Both the position numbers and the translations under genes were made by a program. A DNA stretch of 64,000 nt from Robiginitalea marina (GTDB lineage: Bacteria; Bacteroidota; Bacteroidia; Flavobacteriales; Flavobacteriaceae), in contig NZ_JAMXIB010000006.1 in NCBI RefSeq assembly GCF_024006985.1, positions 62,001 to 126,000 of the forward strand, in the 5' to 3' direction. Shown here piece after piece: positions 36,574 through 45,956 of this stretch (positions within the stretch are counted from its first letter, which is position 1; each line of letters begins with the position of its first letter). The notes beneath the pieces were generated by a model that was not told the origin of the DNA, made no database searches, and was given only the letters and a program-made list of their open reading frames with translations.

Positions 36574-37350
36574 ATGAATCTAAGGCACTTAATGAACACA
36601 TTCACGGCTATAACATCAATTATTCTTTCATTTTTAGTTATTGGAATAGATGTTCAATTAAACCCAAATAGCTCAGAAAAATTACCCGAGGTTAAAACGG
36701 TTCTTTTTACATATACCTCAGATACAACACTAACACTAGAAGAGAAAAGTGTGATAGAAAAAGCACTAACTCAACATACAAATCAGGTGAGTATGGTATT
36801 AACAAAGCTTCCAGATACCATTATGTATAAAGTTAATATAGTAGATCACAATCTGGATATAGTCAAAGGTGTCTCGGGGATGACTTTAAGGCATAAGATG
36901 AACGCGTTAATTCAAGTTGATCTTTCAAGTCAATATCCTGGAGGGGTAGTTAAAGCAGGGCAAGATGGTTTAAAGAGCTTGCTATGGCACGAATTACATC
37001 ATGTTCAACGAGGCTGGTCTATTGAGCAAAATGAATTTGAACAGGGTATAGATATCGCAGCAATAAATGAAGGATTGGCGGTAGTTTTTGCTGAAGAATA
37101 TACAGGAGAGTCAGAAGTGGTGAACTCTAAAGCCGATGTTACCGATGCTTGGGTAGATGAAATCCTACAACTGCCAAAAGAAGCCGATTATATGACATGG
37201 GTATCGGGAATACACCCTGATGGTAGAAGCTACATTGGCTATAGAACAGGCAATTATATAATCAGAAAAGCAATGGAGAAATCAAGCAAAAGTATATTGG
37301 CCTTGAGTGAGTTAAGTCCGACTGAGATTTTTGAATTGGCTGGTTATTAA
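36574..37350 (+). CDS. Exported zinc metallopeptidase-like protein (DUF2268-type)
   Basis: 258 residues from the Met at 36574 (earlier in-frame Mets give an implausible N-terminus). A single hydrophobic segment near residues 8-28 is a signal or anchor. Zinc-site pattern: H139-E-L-H-H143 in WHELHHVQRG, with a third ligand candidate Glu166 in INEGLAVVF, a gluzincin layout as in DUF2268 predicted proteases. Stand-alone AT-rich gene between the AraC operon and PD40/serine-hydrolase genes. Confidence 0.7.
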   Translation: MNLRHLMNTFTAITSIILSFLVIGIDVQLNPNSSEKLPEVKTVLFTYTSDTTLTLEEKSVIEKALTQHTNQVSMVLTKLPDTIMYKVNIVDHNLDIVKGVSGMTLRHKMNALIQVDLSSQYPGGVVKAGQDGLKSLLWHELHHVQRGWSIEQNEFEQGIDIAAINEGLAVVFAEEYTGESEVVNSKADVTDAWVDEILQLPKEADYMTWVSGIHPDGRSYIGYRTGNYIIRKAMEKSSKSILALSELSPTEIFELAGY

Positions 37351-37645
37351 CATGAATAAAATAATTCACAAAAAAATAACTCCACCTAAAATCATAGTCA
37401 CCAATGCTCTGCTATCACCAAGCTCCTTGGCTAATTCAGTGTAGCACTTATAGTGCTCAGCAGTTAGTTGAAACAGGAATTGAATCTAAATGATGTTTGC
37501 CAAGTAAATGAATATCAAACCATTCAATATTGTGGAACCTTGCTGGGGATGCTGTTTTATCTGGGTTTAAAACCATTCCGCATAAAAGTACACAACCTCA
37601 AATAGGTTCTTATAGCAGCCTAATATACTTGATTTTTGAAATAAA
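37351..37645. other. Intergenic, nothing recognised
   Basis: 295 bp, AT-rich, no gene-quality frame. AGCACTTATAGTGCT at 37444-37458 forms a short palindrome. Otherwise featureless. Confidence 0.5.
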
Positions 37646-38623
37646 ATGAGATCTACAAACCTGCTTAAAAATACGAGCCTGTTTACTCGAACCACTATAT
37701 TCTTAGCAGTCGGATTGATTGTTATTTGGTGTTCCAATCATATTACAAAAAAGTCGAGATTGATTTCGCTTAGTCAGTCACCTGCCTATGATGAGGCAGT
37801 AGTTTTTGGTGAAGGAAAAATCTCAACAGATGCCTTTGAGTTTGCGATCACTTTCACACCGGCAATGGACGAAGTATTTTGGACCAGGAGGCAGCCTGAC
37901 TCGAACAATGAGATTATGACGATGCAACTGGTGGAAGGTCATTGGACAGATCCGGAACCTGTGTTTTTTAAGGCTAAATCTGGATGGGACTTTGAGCCAC
38001 AAATCAACCCTCAGGGAACGCGACTCTTTTTTGGAAGTACCCGACCTCTGCCAGATTCCTCTACATCTAATGGACTGCACCAATGGTATAGTGTGAGAAG
38101 TCTAAACGGATGGAGTAATCCGGTTCCATTAGAAAGCCCATTCATTGATAAGTCAGTAATTATGTACTTAACTTCTTCAGAAAAGGGAAATCTCTTCTTC
38201 ACTACCGGAGAAAAAGGCGACAAACCTGAAGACTGGGTAATCTATCAGTCTATCAATCAAGAAGGAAAGTATCAGCCAATTGAAAGAATGGGAAGTGCCA
38301 TCAACTTTGAGGGCAAATATATAGCCCATTCTTATATAGCACCTGATGAAAGCTACCTCATCTACGATGCAAAACGTGACTCAGGTCAAGGTGGCAGTGA
38401 CTTATACATCAGTTTCAACCGAAAGGGTCACTGGACGAAAGCATTGAATATGGGACCTCAAGTAAATACCCCTCTAACTGAAATGTGCCCGAGTGTTTCT
38501 CCCGATCAGAAGTACCTGTTTTTCCATAGAGGTGATGAAAACAAGGGAAATATTTATTGGATAGAATTCCAGCCTATAAAAGCACAATTAGAGTTTCAAA
38601 GTAAAAACAATTCAAAAAAATGA
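37646..38623 (+). CDS. TolB-like PD40 beta-propeller protein
   Basis: 325 residues. An N-terminal transmembrane or lipoprotein-like segment (FLAVGLIVIWC) is followed by repeated PD40 blades: FTPAMDEVFWT, INPQGTRLFFGST, IAPDESYLIYDAKR and VSPDQKYLFFHR. These WD40-like repeats are found in exported TolB-type proteins and in sensor lipoproteins of Bacteroidetes. Its stop overlaps the start of a serine hydrolase gene (38620), so they are coupled. A second PD40 gene follows at 40598, probably a paralogue. Confidence 0.8.
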   Translation: MRSTNLLKNTSLFTRTTIFLAVGLIVIWCSNHITKKSRLISLSQSPAYDEAVVFGEGKISTDAFEFAITFTPAMDEVFWTRRQPDSNNEIMTMQLVEGHWTDPEPVFFKAKSGWDFEPQINPQGTRLFFGSTRPLPDSSTSNGLHQWYSVRSLNGWSNPVPLESPFIDKSVIMYLTSSEKGNLFFTTGEKGDKPEDWVIYQSINQEGKYQPIERMGSAINFEGKYIAHSYIAPDESYLIYDAKRDSGQGGSDLYISFNRKGHWTKALNMGPQVNTPLTEMCPSVSPDQKYLFFHRGDENKGNIYWIEFQPIKAQLEFQSKNNSKK

Positions 38624-39963
38624 ATAACAAAATATTAATTCTGGTAACACTTGCTCTGGTGTTTTCTTGTAAAGAAAACGACAAGCCACAGAAAACAGAA
38701 ACGCAATCAAGAAATAACTACGCGGTTGAAATAGACAGTTTTTTGACGAATCTTGCAAAGGATAAAGTATTCATGGGAAGTGTGTCTCTCTCAGAGAATG
38801 GTGAAGTTGTATATTCCAATGCGATAGGTTACAGCGACCTTGAAAGTGAGATAAAAGCGAATAAAAACACAAAATACAGAATTGCCTCTATTACAAAAGT
38901 CTTTACTGCTGTCCTTGTCTTTAAAGCAATTGAAGATGGCAAAATTCAACTTGATCAAACAATTGATAGTTTCTTTCCGACATTATTAGATGGAGACAAA
39001 ATCACTATAGCTCACTTATTGCACCATCAAAGTGGAATTATGAGCTATACCAAAGACCAGTATTTTTGGGATAATCGCACTCAAAATCAATCTTCAAAAG
39101 ATTTAATGAATGTGATTATCAGTCTTGATAGAAATTTTGAGCCAGGTGAAAATACCGAGTACAGTAACTCCAATTACTTTTTACTTGCACAACTGCTTGA
39201 GCTCGTTTATGACGATCGCTACGAAAACTTATTAGAAAAAAACATCATCAAACCGCTTGGGCTTCAAGATACCTATGTGGGTAAAACCACTCATTCAGAT
39301 CATAACGAAAGCTTCTCATACACTTCAGAAAATGGAGAATGGAAATTATTCCCTGAAACTCATTTATCCATCGCTAAGGGTAGTGGCTCACTACTTTCAA
39401 CTCCATCAGATCTAAACATCTTTTTTAGAGGCTTGATGAAGGGTCAATTAATTTCTTCAGCATCGATAGAGAAAATGACCACTATTATTCGCAATCATGG
39501 CATGGGTATTTTCAGATATAATATTCATGATCAGTCTGGGTATGGGCATGGTGGAAATATCGATGGTTTTACAGCCAATAGCATTTACTTTATGGATCTT
39601 GATGTAGCCTTAACTATAAGCTCAAATGCATCATCCATGCCTATTGAGGAAGTATATTCTGAAATCTTGAAAGCCTATTTGGGAAAACAGGAAGTCACCA
39701 TTTCTGAAGAAGAAGTTGCACAGTTTGTAGGAGTTTATATTTCTGAAAATGACCCTGAAGATCAATGTGTTTTCATTCAAGACAACAATGTTTTAGTCAA
39801 TTTCATAAAAAATGAATTCAAAGCACCATTAGTTTATAGGGGCAATAATAGGTTTGTTTTAGAACAACTTTATGCAGAATCAATCTCGTTTACTTTTTCG
39901 GATGATGGAAACCAATTGATTTTTGAGCAAGGCGATTATAGGGGTGTCTACAAAAAAGAATAA
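38620..39963 (+). CDS. Serine hydrolase lipoprotein, class C beta-lactamase/DD-peptidase fold
   Basis: 447 residues. Lipobox ending at Cys17 (LVFSC). Catalytic motif S90-I-T-K93, a Tyr/Asn motif in EYSNSNYF near 178 and a GHGGNIDGF (HxG-like) motif near 310: all three active-site elements of the family. A C-terminal extension of about 100 residues follows. Most such lipoproteins are esterases or peptidases of the periplasm, not resistance enzymes. Coupled to a PD40 propeller gene. Confidence 0.88.
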   Translation: MNNKILILVTLALVFSCKENDKPQKTETQSRNNYAVEIDSFLTNLAKDKVFMGSVSLSENGEVVYSNAIGYSDLESEIKANKNTKYRIASITKVFTAVLVFKAIEDGKIQLDQTIDSFFPTLLDGDKITIAHLLHHQSGIMSYTKDQYFWDNRTQNQSSKDLMNVIISLDRNFEPGENTEYSNSNYFLLAQLLELVYDDRYENLLEKNIIKPLGLQDTYVGKTTHSDHNESFSYTSENGEWKLFPETHLSIAKGSGSLLSTPSDLNIFFRGLMKGQLISSASIEKMTTIIRNHGMGIFRYNIHDQSGYGHGGNIDGFTANSIYFMDLDVALTISSNASSMPIEEVYSEILKAYLGKQEVTISEEEVAQFVGVYISENDPEDQCVFIQDNNVLVNFIKNEFKAPLVYRGNNRFVLEQLYAESISFTFSDDGNQLIFEQGDYRGVYKKE

Positions 39964-40064
39964 CCACCTAAAATACGGCACATGCACTATGCTCTTTGGG
40001 CTACGGGATTTATCCACATCGAAATAGTATTATTTATAAAACTGACTTCAATAATAGAGCTCAA

Positions 40065-40517
40065 ATGATGATCAGAAAAGCAAAAGAGATTGATGTACCA
40101 CTAATTATAGCAATGCTAGCTGATGACAAGCTCGGAAGCATCCGGGAAGATTACTAGCTACCACTACCCTCTTCCTACATTGAGGCTTTCCATAAGATTG
40201 ATAGGGATTCCAATCAGAAACTCATAGTGGTTGAGAACGAGCAGGGTGAGATCATTGGTGCCATGCAGCTTTCATTCATACAGTATCTGACTTATCAGGG
40301 CGGAATTCGAGCCCAGATGGAGGCAGTACGTATCCATAAAAATTATAGAGGAACTGGGCTGGGTACTAAGATCTTGAAATGGGCTATTTTCAGAGCCAAA
40401 GAAAATGGTGTCCATGTGCTACAGCTAACAACAGACAAAAAGCGACCTGATGCCATACGTTTTTATGAATCTCTTGGATTTAAGGCCACACACGAAGGAA
40501 TGAAAATGCATTTATAG
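40065..40517 (+). pseudogene. GNAT N-acetyltransferase with in-frame TAG
   Basis: From the ATG at 40065 the frame reads MMIRKAKEIDVPLIIAMLAD..., meets TAG at 40155-40157, and continues in the same frame with a full GNAT core: QEGEIIGAM-like strand, VRIHKNYRGTGLGTKIL (acetyl-CoA loop R/QxxGxG/A) and FYESLGFKATHEG. One substitution would restore a 150-residue enzyme. Either a recent pseudogene or a truncated product starting at 40227. Confidence 0.8.
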
Positions 40518-40597
40518 AGCATGTGAATGGTATGCTCAAATTAACAATACTTACTTTTTAACCTGTAGTAATCCCTCAGAACCAACATAAACACCAA

Positions 40598-41539
40598 ATG
40601 AATAAAAAACATTTCCTATTGCTCGTAATTGGACTTCATTTAATGTTGCTTGGCTGTACGCAAACTAATTCTAATCAATCGTATTTAGATCAAGCACCTC
40701 CTACATCTACTCCCAAAGTATTTGCATCATCAATTGTTAACACCGACAGTATTGAAATAAATACAGTGTTTAACACTTCTTTTACAGAAGTATTTTTCAC
40801 AAGAATCATCAATAAGAAATTTGTTATCCATCATTCTGAGTTCATTGATGGTCATTGGAGTTCACCAAAACCTTTACAAATGTTTGCTGATCACGAGAAA
40901 GAGTCAGTTGCCATTGATCCTTCCATCAGCCAAGATGGAAATACAATGTATTTTCTGGGGATAAGTCCAGAGGACCGGTTGAAAAAATCTAAACCTGATA
41001 TTTATAAAAGTCAAAAAGTTGATGGGAAATGGCAATTAGCTACTAAGGTTGGACAGCCTATATCAACTCCGGAATATGCAGAATCATACCCTGTTGTGGT
41101 TTCAGACGGTAGTTTATACTTTACATCTGATAGACCTGGTGGTTTAGGAGGAAGAGATATTTATCGTGCGCAATACTTAGGAAATGGAAAGTTTGATACA
41201 CCAGTAAATATTGGCGCAGAAGTAAATTCTGAAAAAGGAGAAAGAGGTACTTATGTTTCACCAGATGAAAGTTTCCTTATCACTGCTAATACCTATACTG
41301 ATGAAAGGGGCTTTGCAGTTTCATTCAAAAAAAATGGCAAGTGGCAGAGACCTACTGTTTTTGACCTTGGTGAAACTATAGATGAAAACTGGGTTTATTA
41401 TTGTCCTTATATGTCACCCGACAATAAATATTTTTTCTTTTCCAAAAGATATAGCTATCCATCAAATAGCGGATGGACAGGTGTTATGAAAGGCAAAGTA
41501 TACTGGGTCAATTCTACTGAGATTTTTAAAAAAATGTAA
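40598..41539 (+). CDS. PD40 beta-propeller lipoprotein
   Basis: 313 residues, lipobox near residue 20 (LMLLGC). PD40-type blades: IDPSISQDGNTMYFLG, SDGSLYFTSDRPGGLGGRDI, VSPDESFLITAN and MSPDNKYFFFSKR. The DRPGGxGGxDI wording is common in OmpA-linked and stand-alone Bacteroidetes propeller lipoproteins of the periplasm. Probably a paralogue of the gene at 37646. Confidence 0.85.
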   Translation: MNKKHFLLLVIGLHLMLLGCTQTNSNQSYLDQAPPTSTPKVFASSIVNTDSIEINTVFNTSFTEVFFTRIINKKFVIHHSEFIDGHWSSPKPLQMFADHEKESVAIDPSISQDGNTMYFLGISPEDRLKKSKPDIYKSQKVDGKWQLATKVGQPISTPEYAESYPVVVSDGSLYFTSDRPGGLGGRDIYRAQYLGNGKFDTPVNIGAEVNSEKGERGTYVSPDESFLITANTYTDERGFAVSFKKNGKWQRPTVFDLGETIDENWVYYCPYMSPDNKYFFFSKRYSYPSNSGWTGVMKGKVYWVNSTEIFKKM

Positions 41540-41654
41540 TTAAAGTTTGAATCAAAAGAAAAAAATAAAGAGTGCGCCTTAATGAAAAGATGGGAATAAC
41601 AGCTAGTTATGAGGGTATGAAGCAATATCTATGATCAGGCGTTAATAATAAAAA

Positions 41655-42059
41655 ATGAGTTACAAGCATATTTTGAAGCCAAAATTAGCTATTCGATTTC
41701 TACTTTCGATCTTAATTCCTCTTACCCTATTTCACATAAGTGTACTCCTAAAGATCATACCACAAGACATAATATGGGGAGGAAGATTAGGTAGTGATAG
41801 TGAAATGTATATGCTTGAGTGCATTTCGATAATAGTCTCCATTTATTTGACAGTAGTTCTAATGATAAAAGGATCATTTATACGACCGCTTCTTACTTCA
41901 AAAGTTGTAAACTTCTCTCTTTGGGCATTTCTGGTGCTGTTTATCCTAAATACGGTTGGAAATGTGCTAGCAAAATCAGCTACAGAGCAACTGTTTGCAC
42001 TGCTGACGATGGTAATGTCAGTTTTGCTATGGACTGTTTTGAAAAAACAGCATACCTAA
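41655..42059 (+). CDS. Small four-helix membrane protein, unknown function
   Basis: 134 residues with four hydrophobic segments (about 13-33, 53-72, 84-106, 111-128) and a basic C-terminus. No family recognised. Last gene before a cassette junction beginning ATCGCTAAC at 42087, so it may be the terminal gene of a larger cassette. Confidence 0.65.
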   Translation: MSYKHILKPKLAIRFLLSILIPLTLFHISVLLKIIPQDIIWGGRLGSDSEMYMLECISIIVSIYLTVVLMIKGSFIRPLLTSKVVNFSLWAFLVLFILNTVGNVLAKSATEQLFALLTMVMSVLLWTVLKKQHT

Positions 42060-42086
42060 AAGAGTTCATAAGTAGGGGTATAATTA

Positions 42087-42213
42087 ATCGCTAACAATAG
42101 CTATACTTAAGCCGGGGTTTAGTGCTAACTTTATATTTAGAGAACATTAACAAACATATTGGTAACCGGAAAGTGAAGTGCCATGAAATCCCGCACTACG
42201 CATAGCCGAGACC
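42087..42213 (+). repeat. attC-like cassette junction 2
   Basis: Starts ATCGCTAAC, the inverse of GTTAGCGAT at 32804-32812. It contains the arms AGCTATACTTAAGCC and CGCACTACGCATAGCC and ends CCG just before GTTGTGG, the first bases of the next cassette. Confidence 0.55.
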
Positions 42214-42249
42214 GTTGTGGTTAATATAATTTACCGCTTTTTATTAGTC

Positions 42250-42639
42250 ATGAAATATCAATCACTAATCTTTTTATTGTTGTTCATTTCGTGTAAGTCA
42301 CCAAGAGGTCTTACCTCAGATATCTCAGTAAAAACATATCAAGCTAGAAATAAATATGGTTTTCCATCTTTAGTCGTAAAGTGTTATGATTTCGACTTTA
42401 GAAACAAAAGAAGTGCAATACCTGCTTATGTAATTGTAAACGATATCGTTTTTGAACCAAAAGTGGAAAATGATAGCATTAAAGAAACAGTAATTAGACC
42501 GACTAGTAATTCAAAGCTAGATATCAAAATAAGCTTTATTGGCAAAAAAACTATAGTCATAAACAACTTTAAAATATTGCCTAAAGATTCTGTGGTACTT
42601 GATGTATTCATGAAAGATTCAGATGAAGTGCTCTATTAA
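42250..42639 (+). CDS. Small lipoprotein, unknown function
   Basis: 129 residues from the Met at 42250, lipobox ISCKS near residue 14. The mature part is a short all-beta-looking domain with no recognised family. It is the only gene of a cassette bounded by GTTGTGGTTAATA (42214-42226) and its near-perfect inverse TACTAACCACAAC (42645-42657). Confidence 0.65.
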   Translation: MKYQSLIFLLLFISCKSPRGLTSDISVKTYQARNKYGFPSLVVKCYDFDFRNKRSAIPAYVIVNDIVFEPKVENDSIKETVIRPTSNSKLDIKISFIGKKTIVINNFKILPKDSVVLDVFMKDSDEVLY

Positions 42640-42644
42640 TTCAA

Positions 42645-42767
42645 TACTAACCACAACAACGCGCATACCCCATTCGGGTCTATCACACACCCCGAAGAAA
42701 TTTCCTAAATTGATCTGAAATAAACCGCTGGAAACACCCGGTATCCAGGGCGGTAGCAGCAAAAGCC
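42645..42767 (+). repeat. attC-like cassette junction 3 (right half degenerate)
   Basis: Begins TACTAACCACAACAACGCG and has the CATACCCCATTCGGG core variant; the right side no longer shows a GTT end, so the following unit may be immobile. Confidence 0.45.
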
Positions 42768-43328
42768 ATGAAGATCTCGTTACTGCTTTTCATTCTTTTT
42801 CCTGTTTTCGCACCTGGCCAGATGGTATCAGAGGATAACGTTTATGGGCTTATATCACAGATATTTGAAGAGAAAGAAGAAGATTATAAGCTGGATTTAG
42901 ATTTGATTCCCTACAACAACAGGCACTTTAAAGCCGGTGATCTGCTCAATCTTGATTTTCTTAAACAAAATATTCTGACCAGGAGCTTTAGCGCTGACAC
43001 CACAATATTTAATCGGGTTGACCTCGGTTTTATGGAAAGTCAGGTTGAGGAGTCCAGAAACCGAAAAAGACTGAATGAAAAGCACCTTTCAATTGACAGG
43101 AAATATTTGCTTATACATGATAACAGGTCTGAACAACCGCAACGTTTTCCCGAGTTTCAAACATACAAGATTTCCTGGCCACTATTTTCAAAGGATAAAA
43201 AGGCAGCATTGATGTATGTTGAAAATTTCTGTGGCATTGAATGCGGCGGGGGACAAATAAATATTTATGCCCTAATGGAAGATAGCAGCTGGAAATGGAT
43301 TGGGGCAATCCTGATATGGGTAAGCTGA
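42768..43328 (+). CDS. Exported protein, unknown function
   Basis: 186 residues with a signal peptide (cleavage near FAPGQ). The mature part is acidic then basic, with YKISWPLFSKDKKAALMYVE and a Cys pair in NFCGIECGGG. Similar short exported proteins with this C-terminal pattern are scattered in Bacteroidetes; function unknown. It is followed by about 180 bp without a gene. Confidence 0.65.
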   Translation: MKISLLLFILFPVFAPGQMVSEDNVYGLISQIFEEKEEDYKLDLDLIPYNNRHFKAGDLLNLDFLKQNILTRSFSADTTIFNRVDLGFMESQVEESRNRKRLNEKHLSIDRKYLLIHDNRSEQPQRFPEFQTYKISWPLFSKDKKAALMYVENFCGIECGGGQINIYALMEDSSWKWIGAILIWVS

Positions 43329-43511
43329 TTTAATCCATGGAAAGCAATTCCGATCCTAACAATGAATTATAGTAACGGCTGGCCTTATGGCGCAGCAAAG
43401 TTCGAGGCTGCTTATTACGTATTCAGCGGTTGAAAGGAACCAGAGAGTTCTTCGACTCATTAAAGATGAATTAGATGATTAACGAAAGGCTGACAAAAAA
43501 CTGAGCTACCT

Positions 43512-43843
43512 ATTCCGCCCTCTTCCCCACCTTTAACTTTTTCCTCTAAATTCACTTCTAATCAATCCCGCCCCCCGCGCAAAGCCTTCCCCCCACCCCC
43601 GATATTTTCCAACCAGAGGAAAAAAAAGAATCCCGGCTTTATCTTTAAACTACCAGTCAGCAGTCGCAGTGGGCGGTAATACTCCCTGGCACTTTCAAAG
43701 TGCTTCTGACAGATTTAAATAACACTTTCCGCCGAAAACAGAACCGAAACCAACTGAGGATAGCAGAGTGATACCAGAACCTAACTGATTTGTTATCTTA
43801 GAGCTATAAGTGGAATAAAGTGCATAATGCACTATACACATCC
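43512..43843 (+). repeat. Promoter-bearing dispersed repeat, copy 2 (extended form)
   Basis: About 332 bp matching 47015-47345 along its length, including a C/T-rich left part (CCGCCCTCTTCCCCACCTT) absent from copy 1. It ends with TTTGTTATCTTAG and AAAGTGCATAATGCAC and abuts the cassette start GTTGTGAGC at 43844. Confidence 0.85.
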
Positions 43844-43867
43844 GTTGTGAGCAATAAAACCAACCAT

Positions 43868-44830
43868 ATGAAAACTAGAATCATAACACTATTTATTTTA
43901 ATGTTTATTATCTATAGTTGTAAAAATGAAGACCAACAATTAAAGACTGGTAATGAAAAAGTAAATGAGCTTTACAAAGGACCAATCATTGATATGCACA
44001 TTCACGCCTACAATGAGGAAATTGGTGGAATGATGTTCGGAATGAATCATCCTAATCCATTAAAAAATGAGACTTACAAAGGAGTTCAGACCCCTGAAGA
44101 ACAAAGAGTAGAATCCTTTAAGAAATTTGAAAAGAATAATATAGTTCTCGCTTTAACTTCAGATGGACAACTATGGTTTGAGGAGGCACCTGACAAAATT
44201 CTTATTAGTGGTAGAAATATGCCTTTGGACAGTTTAAGGAATATGGCTGAAAATGGAACTCTTTCTGCGATAGGTGAACTGAACCCGTTTTATGGCGGAA
44301 TAACAGCGGATGATGAAAGTCAGAAACCGTTTTTTGATTTGGCGGAGGAACTAAATCTTCCTGTGGGATTCCATATTATGCCTGGTGGACCACCTGGAGG
44401 AATTTATCATATGGGTATGGATAGAGTCAGAGTGAGAAATGCAAATCCGATACAATTGGAAGAAATACTTGTGAGTCATCCTAAACTAAAAGTATTTGTA
44501 ATGCATGGTGGCTGGCCTTATTTAGAGGATATGAAAGCTATGTTATATGCTCATCCACAATTGTATCTGGACATTGCTGCAATAGATTGGATATTACCAA
44601 CAAAAGAACTTCACAATTTCCTCAAAGGATTAATTGATTCTGGATTTGGCAATAGAATAATGTTTGGAACTGACCAAATGGTTTGGCCAGAGACAATTGA
44701 CATTGCTGTGGATGCAGTAAATTCTGCTGAGTTTCTGACAATAGAGCAAAAGGAAGATATTTTCTTCAATAATGCTGCAGAGTTTTTGAATTTATCGGAA
44801 GAAAGAATAAAGGAATTAAAATCTAAATAA
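43868..44830 (+). CDS. Amidohydrolase-related lipoprotein (metal-dependent, TIM barrel)
   Basis: 320 residues from the Met at 43868, lipobox near YSCKN. Metal-binding D42-M-H44-I-H46 opens the barrel; GFHIMPGG, VMHGGWP and FGTDQMVWPE follow, as in Amidohydro_2 proteins. Probable periplasmic or surface hydrolase or decarboxylase of unknown substrate. Sole gene of a cassette with inverted ends GTTGTGAGCAATAA (43844) and TTACTGCTCACAAC (44831). A divergent homologue is at 50792. Confidence 0.85.
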   Translation: MKTRIITLFILMFIIYSCKNEDQQLKTGNEKVNELYKGPIIDMHIHAYNEEIGGMMFGMNHPNPLKNETYKGVQTPEEQRVESFKKFEKNNIVLALTSDGQLWFEEAPDKILISGRNMPLDSLRNMAENGTLSAIGELNPFYGGITADDESQKPFFDLAEELNLPVGFHIMPGGPPGGIYHMGMDRVRVRNANPIQLEEILVSHPKLKVFVMHGGWPYLEDMKAMLYAHPQLYLDIAAIDWILPTKELHNFLKGLIDSGFGNRIMFGTDQMVWPETIDIAVDAVNSAEFLTIEQKEDIFFNNAAEFLNLSEERIKELKSK

Positions 44831-44893
44831 TTACTGCTCACAACAACGCGTATAGTGCATGCCCTTCGGGACACCCACCATACCCAAACCGTT
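44831..44893 (+). repeat. attC-like cassette junction 4
   Basis: R''-like TTACTGCTCACAAC, then ACGCGTATAG, the core ATGCCCTTCGGGACAC (44859-44874, identical to 27123-27138), ACCATACCC and R'-like CCGTT at 44889-44893. The best-preserved junction in the window. Confidence 0.75.
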
Positions 44894-44902
44894 GTGCTTC
44901 AT

Positions 44903-44932
44903 TCCCGATCCCGATAGCTATCGGGATCGGGA
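44903..44932. repeat. 30-bp perfect palindrome before a DUF6090 gene
   Basis: Centred on GATAGCTATC with two GATCGGGA-type arms. A shorter 18-bp version, TCCCGATAGCTATCGGGA, occupies the same place before the paralogue (47358-47375). Confidence 0.8.
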
Positions 44933-44946
44933 TCAACCACTAACCA

Positions 44947-45735
44947 ATGATAAAATATTTTAGAAAAATCCGATACGACCTTATGGAGAAAAGCAAAACA
45001 GGGAAGTACTTAAAATATGCCATTGGTGAAATTATTCTAGTGATGATAGGTATTCTCCTTGCCCTACAAGTAAATAATTGGAACGAACGAAGAAAGGACC
45101 GAATAAGAGAACAGGTTATCCTCAAACAACTACAGGAAGATTACCAGGCCAATCTTATCCAACTGGAAGAAAAAATGACCACCCGGGACAGGATAATTTA
45201 TTCGGCAATGCAACTATTAAAGGCTTTTGACCAACCCGCTGGAGTTATTCGTGACAGTCTTGTTAAAGAACTTGCGAATGCTTTCCATGACCCAACTTAC
45301 GACCCAATAGAGAATGACTTAACAAGTTCAGGTAATTTAATTCTAATTCGAAACCACAAATTAAAACGCTTACTATCCAATTGGTCGTCAGATGTTGTAG
45401 GGGTCCGCGAAATTGAAACGACCTGGAGTAATTCTGTAAATGGTGAATTTGATTTAATTCTGTCAGAACTAGGCTTGGGCAGAGATGTCTCTAATAGTTT
45501 TATGAACGATTCTCAACATCTTTGGCTATTAGATCATAACCAGGAGTCCTATAAGATTGAAGTTGGAACCTCAAAGCTGGGTGCTCCCTTGAATGAAATA
45601 TTAAGCAGTAGGAAGCTGGAAGGTATAGTTGGGAGCGCTATTACTTTGAATAAAGCTGCAAATCTCCAATCTGAGGCCTTACGTCTGAGAATCCTGGAAA
45701 TTTTAGACTTGATTAAATCCGAATTAAAAAAATAA
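44947..45735 (+). CDS. DUF6090 family membrane-anchored protein
   Basis: 262 residues. The family signature occupies the first 50: a basic start FRKIRYDLM, KYLKYAIGEIILVMIG as a single membrane helix, then LQVNNWNERR. The rest is a coiled, polar periplasmic or cytoplasmic domain. DUF6090 proteins are common, often as multiple copies, in Flavobacteriia and have no known function. Two relatives lie at 47390 and 54426. Carried on a cassette with ends GTTGTGCTT (44891) and AAGCACAAT (45739). Confidence 0.9.
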   Translation: MIKYFRKIRYDLMEKSKTGKYLKYAIGEIILVMIGILLALQVNNWNERRKDRIREQVILKQLQEDYQANLIQLEEKMTTRDRIIYSAMQLLKAFDQPAGVIRDSLVKELANAFHDPTYDPIENDLTSSGNLILIRNHKLKRLLSNWSSDVVGVREIETTWSNSVNGEFDLILSELGLGRDVSNSFMNDSQHLWLLDHNQESYKIEVGTSKLGAPLNEILSSRKLEGIVGSAITLNKAANLQSEALRLRILEILDLIKSELKK

Positions 45736-45738
45736 CGA

Positions 45739-45877
45739 AAGCACAATAATGGCTATACGTAATGGCGCCGTTCTCGCTTACTTCTGAATCCCGGTAGGTA
45801 TCGGGAGGCGGACTTTCAGTATCGTATGTACTTGCAAAGTTAAGCGCTAACCCACGCAACTACTCATACCCAGGACC
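45739..45877 (+). repeat. attC-like cassette junction 5
   Basis: AAGCACAAT, GGCTATACG, a spacer with TCCCGGTAGGTATCGGGA, CTCATACCC and a final CCGTT overlapping the next cassette start GTTAGCC at 45878. Confidence 0.6.
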
Positions 45878-45956
45878 GTTAGCCAACATTTCCCGTAATC
45901 CTTCTCAGCTTTAAAATATTTACCTACCTTTGACGTTGGTAACGTAACGCGTAATT

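Noticed and set aside
38620-39963. Beta-lactam resistance gene
   Set aside because: The SxxK/YxN/HxG motifs show the fold, but the lipoprotein form with a long C-terminal extension fits esterase/peptidase relatives; no evidence for a resistance role.
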